17,301 bases of DNA from Acidimicrobiales bacterium (GCA_030830415.1 JAURNB010000224.1:1-17301); one strand, 5' to 3'. Positions 7,302 through 15,136 are shown, numbered from the stretch's first letter. Translations and numbers: made by a program. Notes: a model not told the origin generated them from the sequence alone.

Positions 7302-7853
7302 TTATTTGTCGGTGGAGCGGCGTCCTTCTTTGCGGCGCCAGATGAGTGGGTCGCCAGGCTTCATGATTTCGTGAGCACGACGCCATTCGGCGAAGATGCC
7401 CAAAATGTGTGGTGGGTCACCATGAATTTCGGTGAAGCCACCGGTTACTTCACGTGTGTCGAAATACGAAGCATGCACTCCGTCGGCGAACAACTCACAT
7501 GCAGGTGCGAAGCCCATATCGAGCAAGCGCTGACGCTCTGCTTGGAAATCGGTCACGAGGTACGCAATGTGGTGGAAGCCCTCTTCACCATTTTTGTACA
7601 TATCGCGATAAATAGAAGGTGTCTCGTCGTGCTGCACAATGAACTGAATCATCGTGTCGCCCAAGTAACCAAATGCATACGACACATCGGCCTCTTGTGG
7701 TGTGCCTCGGTAATCAAAGGTGTCGCACTTGTGATGGTCGGTGACCGAAAAAGGCCCCGCACCGAACAAGTCGTGCCATTTCTGAATTGACTCATCAATG
7801 TTGTTCACTAAATATGCTTGCTGAAATAGCGGATAATTTCCCAAAATGCCCAT
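7302..7853 (-). CDS. VOC-superfamily (glyoxalase-fold) protein
   Basis: 183 residues with two beta-alpha-beta-beta-beta modules (about 8-75 and 90-155) typical of the vicinal oxygen chelate superfamily, nearest in pattern to the glyoxalase_4/methylmalonyl-CoA epimerase group. Candidate metal ligands lie at Gln11 or Gln12 (FQQAYLV), Gln70 (MIQFI), His94 or His95 (GFHHIAY) and Glu142 (GGFTEIHG). A paired arrangement of this kind is expected for a metal-dependent VOC enzyme. The start ATG 7853 is well set by AAGGGGG (7858-7864). It lies 52 bases after galK on the same strand, so co-transcription is likely. The reaction is unknown: epimerase, lyase, dioxygenase or isomerase roles all occur in this fold, and the sequence does not discriminate. 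Confidence 0.85.
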   Translation of the reverse strand: MGILGNYPLFQQAYLVNNIDESIQKWHDLFGAGPFSVTDHHKCDTFDYRGTPQEADVSYAFGYLGDTMIQFIVQHDETPSIYRDMYKNGEEGFHHIAYLVTDFQAERQRLLDMGFAPACELFADGVHASYFDTREVTGGFTEIHGDPPHILGIFAEWRRAHEIMKPGDPLIWRRKEGRRSTDK

Positions 7854-7905
7854 GATTCCCCCTTGGCTGTTTTCTTCACCTTAGCGATTTTCACAGACAT
7901 GGAAA

Positions 7906-8907
7906 TTACTGGAGATTGGCCGCACCCACGGGCTCAACCACCCACCCATCGACGTTTGCATTGGGCTCGCACAGCGCAACCACGCAGCCCCCAAAGCCCC
8001 CTCCTGTCATGCGTGCGCCATAAACCCCTGGAGTCGCTACGAGATCAGCGACGGCTTCATCCATCTCTGGCACCGACACGGCAAAATTCTCCGCCAGGCT
8101 TTTGTGGCTTTCTTGCATTATTTCGCCTGCTAACGAGAAATCGCCGATTGATAGCGCTGCCGCAAACGCTAAGACTCTGGCATTTTCAGAAATGACATGC
8201 GTGGCTCTCAATCGCACAATTGCATCGGGAATCTTCGTTACATCGCCCATGTCTGCAATATTCAAAGGCCCAACAAAATGTTCAGCGAGTCGGCACTCGT
8301 CAACACGTTGCGCATACGCCGAACCTTCTAGCTGACGAGCCATAACGAAACGCACCACCACCTTCACGTCATCTGGAATGGGAATATGTGCCACTTCATA
8401 TGTAGAGCAGTTAATGAGGCTTGCGCTGCCAGCGACGGCAGAGGTAATACACAACTGATCCATAATCCCACACGGCACTTGCGTGGCCATGTGTTCAGCA
8501 CGTTGCCCGAGTTGCGCCAATGACAACTCATCTCCTTGAAAGCCCAAGGCAAGTGCAAGCGCGACCTCTAACGACGCCGACGACGATAGGCCTGCACCTA
8601 TCGGAAGCGTGCTGCGGATAACACCCGTGATCCCGTGCGGTTCTTCGATAAGCGAAAGGACTGCGTCGACATAACGTCCCCACGACGAACCATTTTCAGT
8701 TTTGCTTCTTTCCGACAATTCGCGCCGATAAAGACCTTCTTCCGATTCGGATCTCAGTTCAACATAGTTTTCCTGCAACGAAAACTCTATTGACGTGAAC
8801 ATTTTTATAGCCATAGGCAACACCAGCCCACCGGTGTAGTCGGTGTGATCACCAATGAGGTTCACTCGCCCTGGAGCAACTGCTCTATACGTGCACAACT
8901 CAGGCAT
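7906..8907 (-). CDS. galK: Galactokinase (GHMP kinase family)
   Basis: Phosphorylates alpha-D-galactose with ATP to galactose 1-phosphate, the first Leloir step, in the cytoplasm. Length is 333 residues from ATG 8907, shorter than the E. coli enzyme (about 380). Motif 1 is GRVNLIGDHTDY at 13-24, with Arg14, His21 and Asp23 conserved; Asp20 replaces the usual Glu of GEHTDYN. Motif 2, the ATP loop, is GAGLSSSAS at 104-112. The catalytic base Asp150 is in GIMDQ. Motif 3 is GARMTGGGFGGC at 297-308. Upstream in-frame starts (8952, 8928) would extend into melA by up to 53 bases. ATG 8907 gives an 8-base overlap with the melA stop, consistent with translational coupling, and leaves the usual short lead to motif 1. 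Direct pairing with the alpha-galactosidase supports galactose as the substrate. Confidence 0.92.
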   Translation of the reverse strand: MPELCTYRAVAPGRVNLIGDHTDYTGGLVLPMAIKMFTSIEFSLQENYVELRSESEEGLYRRELSERSKTENGSSWGRYVDAVLSLIEEPHGITGVIRSTLPIGAGLSSSASLEVALALALGFQGDELSLAQLGQRAEHMATQVPCGIMDQLCITSAVAGSASLINCSTYEVAHIPIPDDVKVVVRFVMARQLEGSAYAQRVDECRLAEHFVGPLNIADMGDVTKIPDAIVRLRATHVISENARVLAFAAALSIGDFSLAGEIMQESHKSLAENFAVSVPEMDEAVADLVATPGVYGARMTGGGFGGCVVALCEPNANVDGWVVEPVGAANLQ

Positions 8908-10261
8908 AAAAGTTTTCTGGCAGTACATCTCTATGTGCCAAGAGAAGCTCATCTACCAATTCCCAAATTTGTTGCAGGTTGAGTTCACTAGCGGTACGTG
9001 GGTCGAGCATTGCAGCGTGATAGATATGGTCGCGACGACCGGTCAATGCGGCTTCAACTGTGAGCGCCTGCACATTGACATTTGTTTGTATCAGTGCGGC
9101 TAATTGTGGAGGAAGCTTTCCCACCGGTTGAGGCACAATTCCTCGAGCATCTACCGAACAAGCAACTTCCACACAACAATCGTCCGGGAGATTCGAAATG
9201 AGACCTCTATTGGGCACATTGCCATACACCACTCGTTGCTCACCGGTTTCCAAACTGTGAATAATTCCGGCTCCGTACTCCATGCTGCGGTGCACCTTGA
9301 GTTGTGCTTCTGGATCCAAAAGTCTTCTTTGCAGACTCTCCCAGCCAGCAATTTGCGTTTGACAACGTTGCAGATACTCATTGAGCGGAATGCCGAATTC
9401 CTCAATGAGGTGAGGTTGATGCGACTTGATGAACCAAGGAACGTACTCGGCGAAATGTTCGCTTGACTCCGTCACAAAATAACCGAGCCGTTTCAGCATT
9501 TCATAGCGCACGGCGTCTGAAAGCCCTGAGGTGCCTCCATCACTGCGGTTTTTCTCACCGCGCATGGGTAAAGGAACTCGCTCACCACGGCGGCGTATTG
9601 CAGGGTAAAGGTCAACATCTCCCATTTTTGTTGCATGAACGAAGGAAAGATAAAACGACATGTGATTAATGCCTGCACACTCGTAGCGCACCTCCTCATA
9701 CGGAACATTTACATCACTTGCCAACTGCTGAGCCGTATGCTGCACACTGTGACATAGGCCGATCGTGCGTATTGAAGATGACTTCGAGACGGCCCAACAC
9801 AAAATTGACATTGGGTTGACGTAGTTCAAGAGCAATGCATCTGGACACACTCTTTCCATATCGCGACAGATATCTAGGAGTACAGGTATGGTGCGTAGCC
9901 CACGCATAATGCCGCCTATTCCCAGTGTGTCGGCGATGGTTTGCTGTAAACCAAATTTTTGCGGTACCGCGAAATCGATGACAGTAGATGGTTCATAGCC
10001 ACCCACTTGAAACATGGTGATGACATAGTTTGCCTGATTGAGAGCAACGAGGCGATCTGTTGTTGCTTCTATTTTGGCGCTCACACCAAGAGTTACAACT
10101 ATTTTTCTACCAACTACTTCAGATATAGCCAAACGCTCTTCATCAATATCGTGCAGAACAATGGTTGCATCTGAGAGTTCGGGAAAACTCAAAATGTCGC
10201 CCATCAGGTTTCTTGCAAACACGGTGCTTCCAGCTCCAATGAACGTAATGCGTACACCCAT
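8900..10261 (-). CDS. melA: Alpha-galactosidase, glycoside hydrolase family 4
   Basis: NAD- and Mn-dependent GH4 enzyme that releases galactose from alpha-galactosides such as melibiose by an oxidation-elimination route; cytoplasmic. 453 residues, close to E. coli MelA (about 450), and strongly similar along its length. The NAD-binding start is ITFIGAGSTVFARN (5-18). Substrate-site segments FQVGGYEP, QTIADTLGIGGIMRGLRTIP and NYVNPM match MelA. Metal ligands are Cys170 (GLCHSVQ) and His200 (CAGINH). Later blocks YFVTESSEHFAEYVPWFIK, YGNV and DDCCVEVACSVD are also MelA-like, which favours alpha-galactosidase over the alpha-glucosidase or glucuronidase branches of GH4. The start ATG 10261 lies two bases after the stop of the monooxygenase gene. 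No separate promoter or Shine-Dalgarno is apparent, so translation is probably coupled. The product feeds galK, which overlaps its 3' end. Confidence 0.95.
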   Translation of the reverse strand: MGVRITFIGAGSTVFARNLMGDILSFPELSDATIVLHDIDEERLAISEVVGRKIVVTLGVSAKIEATTDRLVALNQANYVITMFQVGGYEPSTVIDFAVPQKFGLQQTIADTLGIGGIMRGLRTIPVLLDICRDMERVCPDALLLNYVNPMSILCWAVSKSSSIRTIGLCHSVQHTAQQLASDVNVPYEEVRYECAGINHMSFYLSFVHATKMGDVDLYPAIRRRGERVPLPMRGEKNRSDGGTSGLSDAVRYEMLKRLGYFVTESSEHFAEYVPWFIKSHQPHLIEEFGIPLNEYLQRCQTQIAGWESLQRRLLDPEAQLKVHRSMEYGAGIIHSLETGEQRVVYGNVPNRGLISNLPDDCCVEVACSVDARGIVPQPVGKLPPQLAALIQTNVNVQALTVEAALTGRRDHIYHAAMLDPRTASELNLQQIWELVDELLLAHRDVLPENFYA

Positions 10262-10263
10262 TG

Positions 10264-11766
10264 TTACTTCTGTTTCACTGGCGCTTTCGTGAACTGCATT
10301 GCCCCGTCATCTAAGGGAGCACGGCGAAACATCTTCTTGTCACGAGCGAAATTTTGCGGGTTGATCCATGGGGCATGATTCCCCTGTCGCGGGAAAAGAT
10401 GCATCACGCGCCGCATATAACCCGCACTAAATGAGTCGATCCAAGGGCTCTCGGACATGTTTTGGTCGACATCGCGCAAACGTGGCGTGCACTGTGTTGT
10501 GCCTGTTTTCGCCATGTGATTCAGCAGTCGGCACACGTACTCACAGGTGAGATCTGAACGCAGGGTCCACGAGGCATTGATGTAGCCAAACGACGAGGCC
10601 AAGTTGGGTACACCAGAATACGCCACGCCCTTGTAGGTCCACGTCTGAGCAAAATCAACAGGCTTGCCGTCTACTTCAAATTGCACTTCGCCCAATGTGA
10701 CCAACTGCAGCCCGGTGGCTGTCACGATGACGTCGGCATCGAGATGCTCACCCGACGACAACACAATTCCGGTTTCATCAAAAGTGTCGATGGTGTCGGT
10801 TACCACCGACGCTTTACCGTCACGCATTGCGTGGAAAAAATCTCCGTTCGGCGCCAAACACAAGCGTTGATCCCACGGGTTGTATGTAGGAGTGAAGTCT
10901 CTTTCAATGTCGTAGTCGGGGCCGAGTTGTTCACGCACCCCTTTGAGCAAAATCTCTTTTACTTTGTCGGGATGCGTACGTGAACGCGAATACACCAACT
11001 GTTGATACTTTGTGTTTTTCAGTCGAGTAATTGCATAGGCAATTTTTGACGGAAGATATTTGCGCAATGCATTTGCGAATGCATCGACGTCGGGGCGTGC
11101 TGCAATGTATGTTGGCGAGCGCTGCAACATGGTGACGTGTTTAGCGTCTTTCGCCATTGCAGGCACCAACGTGATTGCGGTAGCCCCTGAACCAATCACA
11201 ACGACACGCTTACCCGAATAGGAAACATCGTTCGTCCACTTTTGTGGATGAATTACCTCTCCACGGAAACGTTCTCTTCCGGGAAATTCAGGAGTAAAGC
11301 CTTCGCGGTAGCTGTAATAACCCGAGCACATAAACAAAAAGCCACAGGTAAAGGTAACTGTGTCGCCGGTGCCTACCCGCTCCACCTCCACCGACCACTG
11401 CGACTTTTCACTCGACCACTGCGCACGCTTCACCAAATGCCCAAAGCGAATGTGCCGGGCGACATCGAACTCATTCATGGTGCTATGTAAATAGCGCAAG
11501 ATATCGGGGCCATCGGCAATGGCTTTTGCCTCGGTCCAGGGCTTAAACCGAAAGCCCAAGGTGTGCATGTCGGAATCGGAGCGCACACCTGGGTAGCGAA
11601 AAAGGTCCCACGTGCCACCAATGTCGGCACGCCCTTCGAGAATTGCATAGGTTCGCGATGGGCACATGGTGTTGAGGTGATACCCAGCCCCAATGCCCGA
11701 GATTCCCGCGCCTACTACAAGGACATCGACATGCTCGCTAGATGCCGCCGAGGCGCTGTGGACCAT
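10264..11766 (-). CDS. EthA-like flavin-dependent Baeyer-Villiger monooxygenase
   Basis: FAD- and NADPH-dependent class B monooxygenase expected to insert oxygen into ketones (giving esters or lactones) or to oxidise sulfides or thioamides. 500 residues. FAD motif GAGISG at 19-24. Baeyer-Villiger fingerprint at 167-177 (F167, G169, H173, W177; HPQKW). NADPH motif GSGATA at 192-197. Long stretches match mycobacterial EthA as I recall it: GGTWDLFRYPGVRSDSDM, TLGFRFKPWTEA, HVTMLQRSPTYI, YNPWDQRLCLAPNGD and INASWTLRSDL. So the EthA subgroup is well supported, while the natural substrate is open. It heads the minus-strand run into melA, only two bases away. A TANNNT box six bases before ATG 11766 suggests leaderless transcription, although AGGG inside that box could also act as a ribosome site. 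Confidence 0.93.
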   Translation of the reverse strand: MVHSASAASSEHVDVLVVGAGISGIGAGYHLNTMCPSRTYAILEGRADIGGTWDLFRYPGVRSDSDMHTLGFRFKPWTEAKAIADGPDILRYLHSTMNEFDVARHIRFGHLVKRAQWSSEKSQWSVEVERVGTGDTVTFTCGFLFMCSGYYSYREGFTPEFPGRERFRGEVIHPQKWTNDVSYSGKRVVVIGSGATAITLVPAMAKDAKHVTMLQRSPTYIAARPDVDAFANALRKYLPSKIAYAITRLKNTKYQQLVYSRSRTHPDKVKEILLKGVREQLGPDYDIERDFTPTYNPWDQRLCLAPNGDFFHAMRDGKASVVTDTIDTFDETGIVLSSGEHLDADVIVTATGLQLVTLGEVQFEVDGKPVDFAQTWTYKGVAYSGVPNLASSFGYINASWTLRSDLTCEYVCRLLNHMAKTGTTQCTPRLRDVDQNMSESPWIDSFSAGYMRRVMHLFPRQGNHAPWINPQNFARDKKMFRRAPLDDGAMQFTKAPVKQK

Positions 11767-11772
11767 CGAAAT

Positions 11773-11778
11773 ACCCTA
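11773..11778 (-). promoter_or_regulatory. Candidate -10 box for the monooxygenase-melA-galK run
   Basis: Minus-strand TAGGGT (TANNNT) ends six bases before ATG 11766, the spacing expected if transcription begins at the A of the start codon. No good -35 is visible. It shares the 51-base divergent region with the rmuC promoter. Confidence 0.4.
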
Positions 11779-11783
11779 CATCC

Positions 11784-11811
11784 CTGCCATGTAACAGCCC
11801 ATTTGTACTAT
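11784..11811 (+). promoter_or_regulatory. Candidate leaderless promoter of rmuC
   Basis: CTGCCA (11784-11789, four of six bases of the -35 consensus), a 16-base spacer and TACTAT (11806-11811) end six bases before GTG 11818. There is only a weak GGAA between box and start, so translation from a leaderless message is likely. Confidence 0.45.
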
Positions 11812-11817
11812 GGAACC

Positions 11818-13074
11818 GTGCAAACCATTTTTGGGCTCATCATTGGCCTCCTCATCGCTTCACTCGCCTTTCTCATCATCCGTCAGCGCACAGCGTTGAG
11901 CAACCCGCCGGCACCCATCGAGATCACGCCTCTCGCTCCCAGCATGACCAACGAGCAAATATCTGCAACTGTGTCGGCCACTGTGAATACCGAGGTGGGC
12001 AAGGCAGTCCAAAGCGCCCTTACTGAAGCGCTCAACGCCATGCGCATCAACGCCACACAAGACCGCGAAGAGTCCATCAAGTTGGCTTCAGCACAGGTAG
12101 TGGAAAAAGGCGATGAGCAGCTGGGCAAGCGCGCCGACATCATCGACAACACGTTGAAAGCTGTACAAGACAACGTCACTCAGCGTCTCGCCGAGTTAAA
12201 TACTGAACTCAAGTCGCTGCGCGACATGAATACCGAAAAGTTCAAAGGTGTCGATCAGGCAGTTTCAGATTTAGCAAAGCAAACCACCGACCTCAATAAC
12301 GTGCTCTCTAGCTCACAGGCCCGTGGCCAATGGGGTGAGCGCATGACCGAAGACCTCTTGCGTGCAGCTGGCCTCGTTGAAGGCATCAACTACGAAAAGC
12401 AAGACACCATTGAAGGCCGCGGCCGCCCCGACTACACGTTCTTGCTTCCCCCCAACCGCGTTTTGTATATGGATGTCAAGTTTCCTCTCGACTCATACGC
12501 AAAATATGTTGCTGCCACCGAACAAGCATCACGCAATGTGCTCAAAGCCGAATTCTTGAAAGCCGTTCGCGCCCGCGTCACTGAACTTGAAAAACGTGAC
12601 TACGCCACCAAAACCAATGAGATCTCGCTCGATTACGTTTTGTTGTTTGTCCCCAATGAAGGCATCAGCAGCTTCATCCATGAAGCCGACTCCACCCTCA
12701 TCGACTGGGCCCTCGAACGCAAGGTAGTGCTGTGCTCGCCACTGTCGCTGTACTCACTCCTCGTTGTTGTACGCCAAGCTGCCGACAGTTTCCATACCGA
12801 AGAAACAGCCGAACAAATGATGCAGCTGGTCAACAAGTTCAAAAAGCAGTGGGAGTCCTACGTCAAGTCGCTGGAGAAAGTGAAAAAGAGCTTCGACTCC
12901 CTCCAAGACGACCTCGAGTCACTCACCGTGGGCACACGTTTCAAAGGCCTCAACCGCGAAACGAAGAAGATCGACGAACTGCGCCAGCGCCGCAATATCC
13001 CAGAACTTGCGGAAGGCAACGAGCTATACGTCATTGACGACGACGATGATGACTCAAATGATGAACTTGGCTAG
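11818..13074 (+). CDS. rmuC: DNA recombination protein RmuC
   Basis: RmuC-family protein, linked in E. coli to limiting inversions at short inverted repeats; a nuclease role is predicted from its fold. 418 residues from GTG 11818. Longer in-frame openings back to 11563 overlap the divergent monooxygenase and are not credible. Residues 2-22 form one membrane anchor (IFGLIIGLLIASLAFLII). A long helical, coiled-coil-prone region spans about 45-165. The RmuC domain follows: QARGQWGE around 167-174, then RPDYTFLLPP (203-212) and MDVKFPLDSY (218-227). Asp205, Asp219 and Lys221 fit a PD-(D/E)XK nuclease core. The tail is highly acidic (seven Asp near 407-413). It is followed after nine bases by the aldehyde dehydrogenase, with no obvious functional link. 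Confidence 0.94.
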   Translation: MQTIFGLIIGLLIASLAFLIIRQRTALSNPPAPIEITPLAPSMTNEQISATVSATVNTEVGKAVQSALTEALNAMRINATQDREESIKLASAQVVEKGDEQLGKRADIIDNTLKAVQDNVTQRLAELNTELKSLRDMNTEKFKGVDQAVSDLAKQTTDLNNVLSSSQARGQWGERMTEDLLRAAGLVEGINYEKQDTIEGRGRPDYTFLLPPNRVLYMDVKFPLDSYAKYVAATEQASRNVLKAEFLKAVRARVTELEKRDYATKTNEISLDYVLLFVPNEGISSFIHEADSTLIDWALERKVVLCSPLSLYSLLVVVRQAADSFHTEETAEQMMQLVNKFKKQWESYVKSLEKVKKSFDSLQDDLESLTVGTRFKGLNRETKKIDELRQRRNIPELAEGNELYVIDDDDDDSNDELG

Positions 13075-13077
13075 CGT
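13072..13077 (+). promoter_or_regulatory. Candidate -10 box for the aldehyde dehydrogenase gene
   Basis: TAGCGT (TANNNT) overlaps the rmuC stop codon and ends six bases before GTG 13084. ATGACT at 13048-13053 is a possible -35 (four of six) at an 18-base spacing. No Shine-Dalgarno is seen before the GTG. An additional leaderless transcript starting here is plausible, besides read-through from rmuC. Confidence 0.3.
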
Positions 13078-13083
13078 TCAAGC

Positions 13084-14463
13084 GTGACAAGTTCAAACAA
13101 TATTGCCGACATCGTTTCCACCCTGCGCACCACCTACGACTCGGGCACAACTCGCCCCCTTACATGGCGCAAACAACAACTCGAAGCTCTTGTGCGCATG
13201 ATGGAAGACAACGAGGCCGCATTCAGTGCCGCATTGAAGGCCGACCTTGGCAAGCCCGACGTTGAAGGCTTCATCACCGACATTGCATTTGTCACTTCCG
13301 AAGTGAAAGCAATGATCAAAAACTTGAAGAAGTGGAACAAACCCCAACGCGTACCAACGCCAATTGTCGCAATGCCCGCAAAGTCACAACTCATTCCCGA
13401 GCCGCTTGGCGTTGTGCTTGTTATTGCCCCGTGGAACTACCCCATTCAGCTCTTGCTTGTGCCGGCTGCCGGCGCAATCGCTGCTGGCAACACCGTTGTC
13501 ATGAAACCATCAGAAGTATCAGCTGAAACATCTGCGCTTCTTGCACAACTCGTCCCTAAGTATCTCGACACATCAGCTGTGGCACTAGTAGAGGGAAGTG
13601 TCCCCGAGACCACCGCACTTTTAGACCAACACTTCAACCACATTTTCTACACAGGCAACGGCACGGTTGGTCGTATCGTTATGGCCGCTGCTGCAAAAAA
13701 TCTCACGCCGGTCACACTTGAACTTGGCGGGAAGAGCCCTGTCATTGTCGACTCGTCGGCCAACGTCAAAGTTGCTGCTCGACGCGTTGCCTGGGGAAAG
13801 TTCATCAATGCTGGTCAAACCTGTGTTGCTCCCGACTACGTGCTTGTTGACAAAACAGTGGAACAGCCCTTCATTGAACAACTCAGAATTGCGCTCAACG
13901 ATTTCTACGGTTCAGACCCGCACGCCAGCGACAGTTATGCGCGCATCGTGAGTGACCGACATTTCTCACGTCTCACAGGTCTCATGAAAAGTGGAACTGC
14001 CGTTATCGGCGGCGAAAGCAATGCGACCGATAAATACATTGCCCCCACGGTGCTCACCGACGTGTCACTCGACTCCCCCATCATGCAAGAAGAAATTTTT
14101 GGGCCGTTACTCCCCATCATCACCGTGAGCACTAGCGACGAGGCCATTCGCTACGTGGCTGCGCACGATCATCCTCTTGCCCTCTATGTGTTTGCTGAAA
14201 AGCAAGCTGTCATTAACGACGTGTTGTCGCGTACCACTGCTGGTGGCGTCACCGTGAATGGCACCATCATGCATCTCACCAGCCCACATCTTCCCTTCGG
14301 TGGTGTTGGTGAAAGCGGTATGGGTGGTTACCACGGCATTTCTGGAGTTCGCCTGTTCCAACACATGAAGCCTGTACTGAGCCGTGGAACCAAACTTGAT
14401 CCTTCCCTTGCCTACCCGCCTTACACCGCACGTAAAGCAAAGATTTTCCGCAAGATTCTCTAA
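13084..14463 (+). CDS. Class-3-type NAD(P)+-dependent aldehyde dehydrogenase
   Basis: Oxidises aldehydes to carboxylic acids. 459 residues, the shorter length typical of the class 3 (ALDH3/fatty- or aromatic-aldehyde) branch. Catalytic Cys247 lies in GQTC, the general base Glu213 in LELGGKSP, and Asn118 in the APWNYP oxyanion segment. The cofactor segment KPSEVSAETS (141-150) and GNGTVGR (191-197) match the family, with GNG in place of the common GS. The EEIFGPLLPI, HLPFGGVGESGMGGYHG and C-terminal YPPYT elements are class 3 hallmarks. There is no membrane tail. The start GTG 13084 is nine bases after rmuC and has a TANNNT box at the leaderless spacing. The aldehyde is unknown; products of the nearby monooxygenase or P450 are possible but unproven. 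Confidence 0.94.
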   Translation: MTSSNNIADIVSTLRTTYDSGTTRPLTWRKQQLEALVRMMEDNEAAFSAALKADLGKPDVEGFITDIAFVTSEVKAMIKNLKKWNKPQRVPTPIVAMPAKSQLIPEPLGVVLVIAPWNYPIQLLLVPAAGAIAAGNTVVMKPSEVSAETSALLAQLVPKYLDTSAVALVEGSVPETTALLDQHFNHIFYTGNGTVGRIVMAAAAKNLTPVTLELGGKSPVIVDSSANVKVAARRVAWGKFINAGQTCVAPDYVLVDKTVEQPFIEQLRIALNDFYGSDPHASDSYARIVSDRHFSRLTGLMKSGTAVIGGESNATDKYIAPTVLTDVSLDSPIMQEEIFGPLLPIITVSTSDEAIRYVAAHDHPLALYVFAEKQAVINDVLSRTTAGGVTVNGTIMHLTSPHLPFGGVGESGMGGYHGISGVRLFQHMKPVLSRGTKLDPSLAYPPYTARKAKIFRKIL

Positions 14464-14471
14464 TCAATGCG

Positions 14472-14509
14472 CTACACGCCGGGGTAACTCAATGACAAGA
14501 GTTCTCGCC
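14472..14509 (+). pseudogene. Decayed partial copy of tRNA-Gly (leader plus 5' half)
   Basis: This 38-base stretch matches 15161-15198, the 6-base leader and 5' half of the intact tRNA-Gly, at 31 of 38 positions without gaps. Shared runs are CTACACGC, CTCAATG and AGAGTTC. The D-stem still pairs (ACTC 14487-14490 with GAGT 14499-14502), because the change from G to A pairs with the same T. Similarity stops at the start of the anticodon loop, and no 3' half, T-arm or acceptor partner is found. It lies 8 bases after the aldehyde dehydrogenase stop and 15 before dedA. A relic of duplication is the simplest reading. Shared tRNA consensus alone would not explain the matching leader. Confidence 0.6.
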
Positions 14510-14518
14510 AACTAGTAT
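14492..14518 (+). promoter_or_regulatory. Candidate leaderless promoter of dedA
   Basis: ATGACA (14492-14497, five of six bases of the -35 consensus), a 15-base spacer and TAGTAT (14513-14518) end six bases before GTG 14525. No Shine-Dalgarno is present. The -35 lies inside the tRNA-Gly relic, whose intact counterpart has ATGGCT there. Confidence 0.5.
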
Positions 14519-14524
14519 TCACTT

Positions 14525-15136
14525 GTGATTAATTGGGCAACAGACGTTATTGACTCCATTGGATTAGTTGGAGTTGCCTTTCTCGTTGCGCTCGAGAATG
14601 TGTTTCCACCCATCCCCTCTGAACTCATTCTTCTTCTCGCCGGATTCAATGTCAGTGAAGGCCAATTCGATTACGTCAGTGCTGTCATTGCCGCAACGAT
14701 CGGATCCGTGATTGGTGCGTACTTCCTGTATGGGGTTGGTCGGTTATTAGACGATGAGCGAATGGAACGATTCCTCGCAGGCGTTGGTCGTTTCGTTGGC
14801 CTGAAGAAGTCCGATGTGCACAAAGGTTTCGTGTGGTTTGAGCGTCACGGAAGTTACGTGGTGTTTTTCGGTCGGCTCATTCCGGTTGTTCGCTCGGTGG
14901 TATCCATACCTGCTGGTGGTGACCGAATGCCGCTAGGCAAATTCACCCTTTTAACCGCCACCGGTTCCCTTATCTGGAACATGGTCTGGGTGGCACTCGG
15001 ATGGGCTCTTGGCGACCAGTGGGAAAAGGCAGGCAAATGGGGCGATTACCTCCAATACGGCGTGGTGGCCGTTGCGGGCCTCGGTCTTGTTGCCCTCATC
15101 GTTCGAGCCCGCCGTTCTAGAGGTGGTCAGGAGTAA
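14525..15136 (+). CDS. DedA-family membrane protein
   Basis: DedA/SNARE-associated (VTT-domain) integral membrane protein; relatives act in lipid-carrier recycling or lipid scrambling and membrane homeostasis. 203 residues, normal for the family. The re-entrant segment ALENVFPPIPSELILLLAG (22-40) has the conserved Glu24, Pro-Pro and Glu33. The second hallmark FFGRLIPVVRSVVSIPAG (114-131) holds Arg117 and Arg123, followed by GSLIWNMVW (147-155). Hydrophobic segments lie near 11-40, 50-72, 110-131, 142-163 and 176-194, with a basic tail. GTG 14525 has no Shine-Dalgarno but has TAGTAT at leaderless spacing. It sits between the tRNA-Gly relic and the intact tRNA-Gly, 30 bases upstream of the latter. 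The lipid substrate is not evident. Confidence 0.92.
   Translation: MINWATDVIDSIGLVGVAFLVALENVFPPIPSELILLLAGFNVSEGQFDYVSAVIAATIGSVIGAYFLYGVGRLLDDERMERFLAGVGRFVGLKKSDVHKGFVWFERHGSYVVFFGRLIPVVRSVVSIPAGGDRMPLGKFTLLTATGSLIWNMVWVALGWALGDQWEKAGKWGDYLQYGVVAVAGLGLVALIVRARRSRGGQE

Noticed and set aside
11563..11817. 85-codon N-terminal extension of RmuC
   Set aside because: It lies entirely antisense to the conserved N-terminal coding region of the monooxygenase and over the divergent promoters. The RmuC membrane anchor begins right at GTG 11818.
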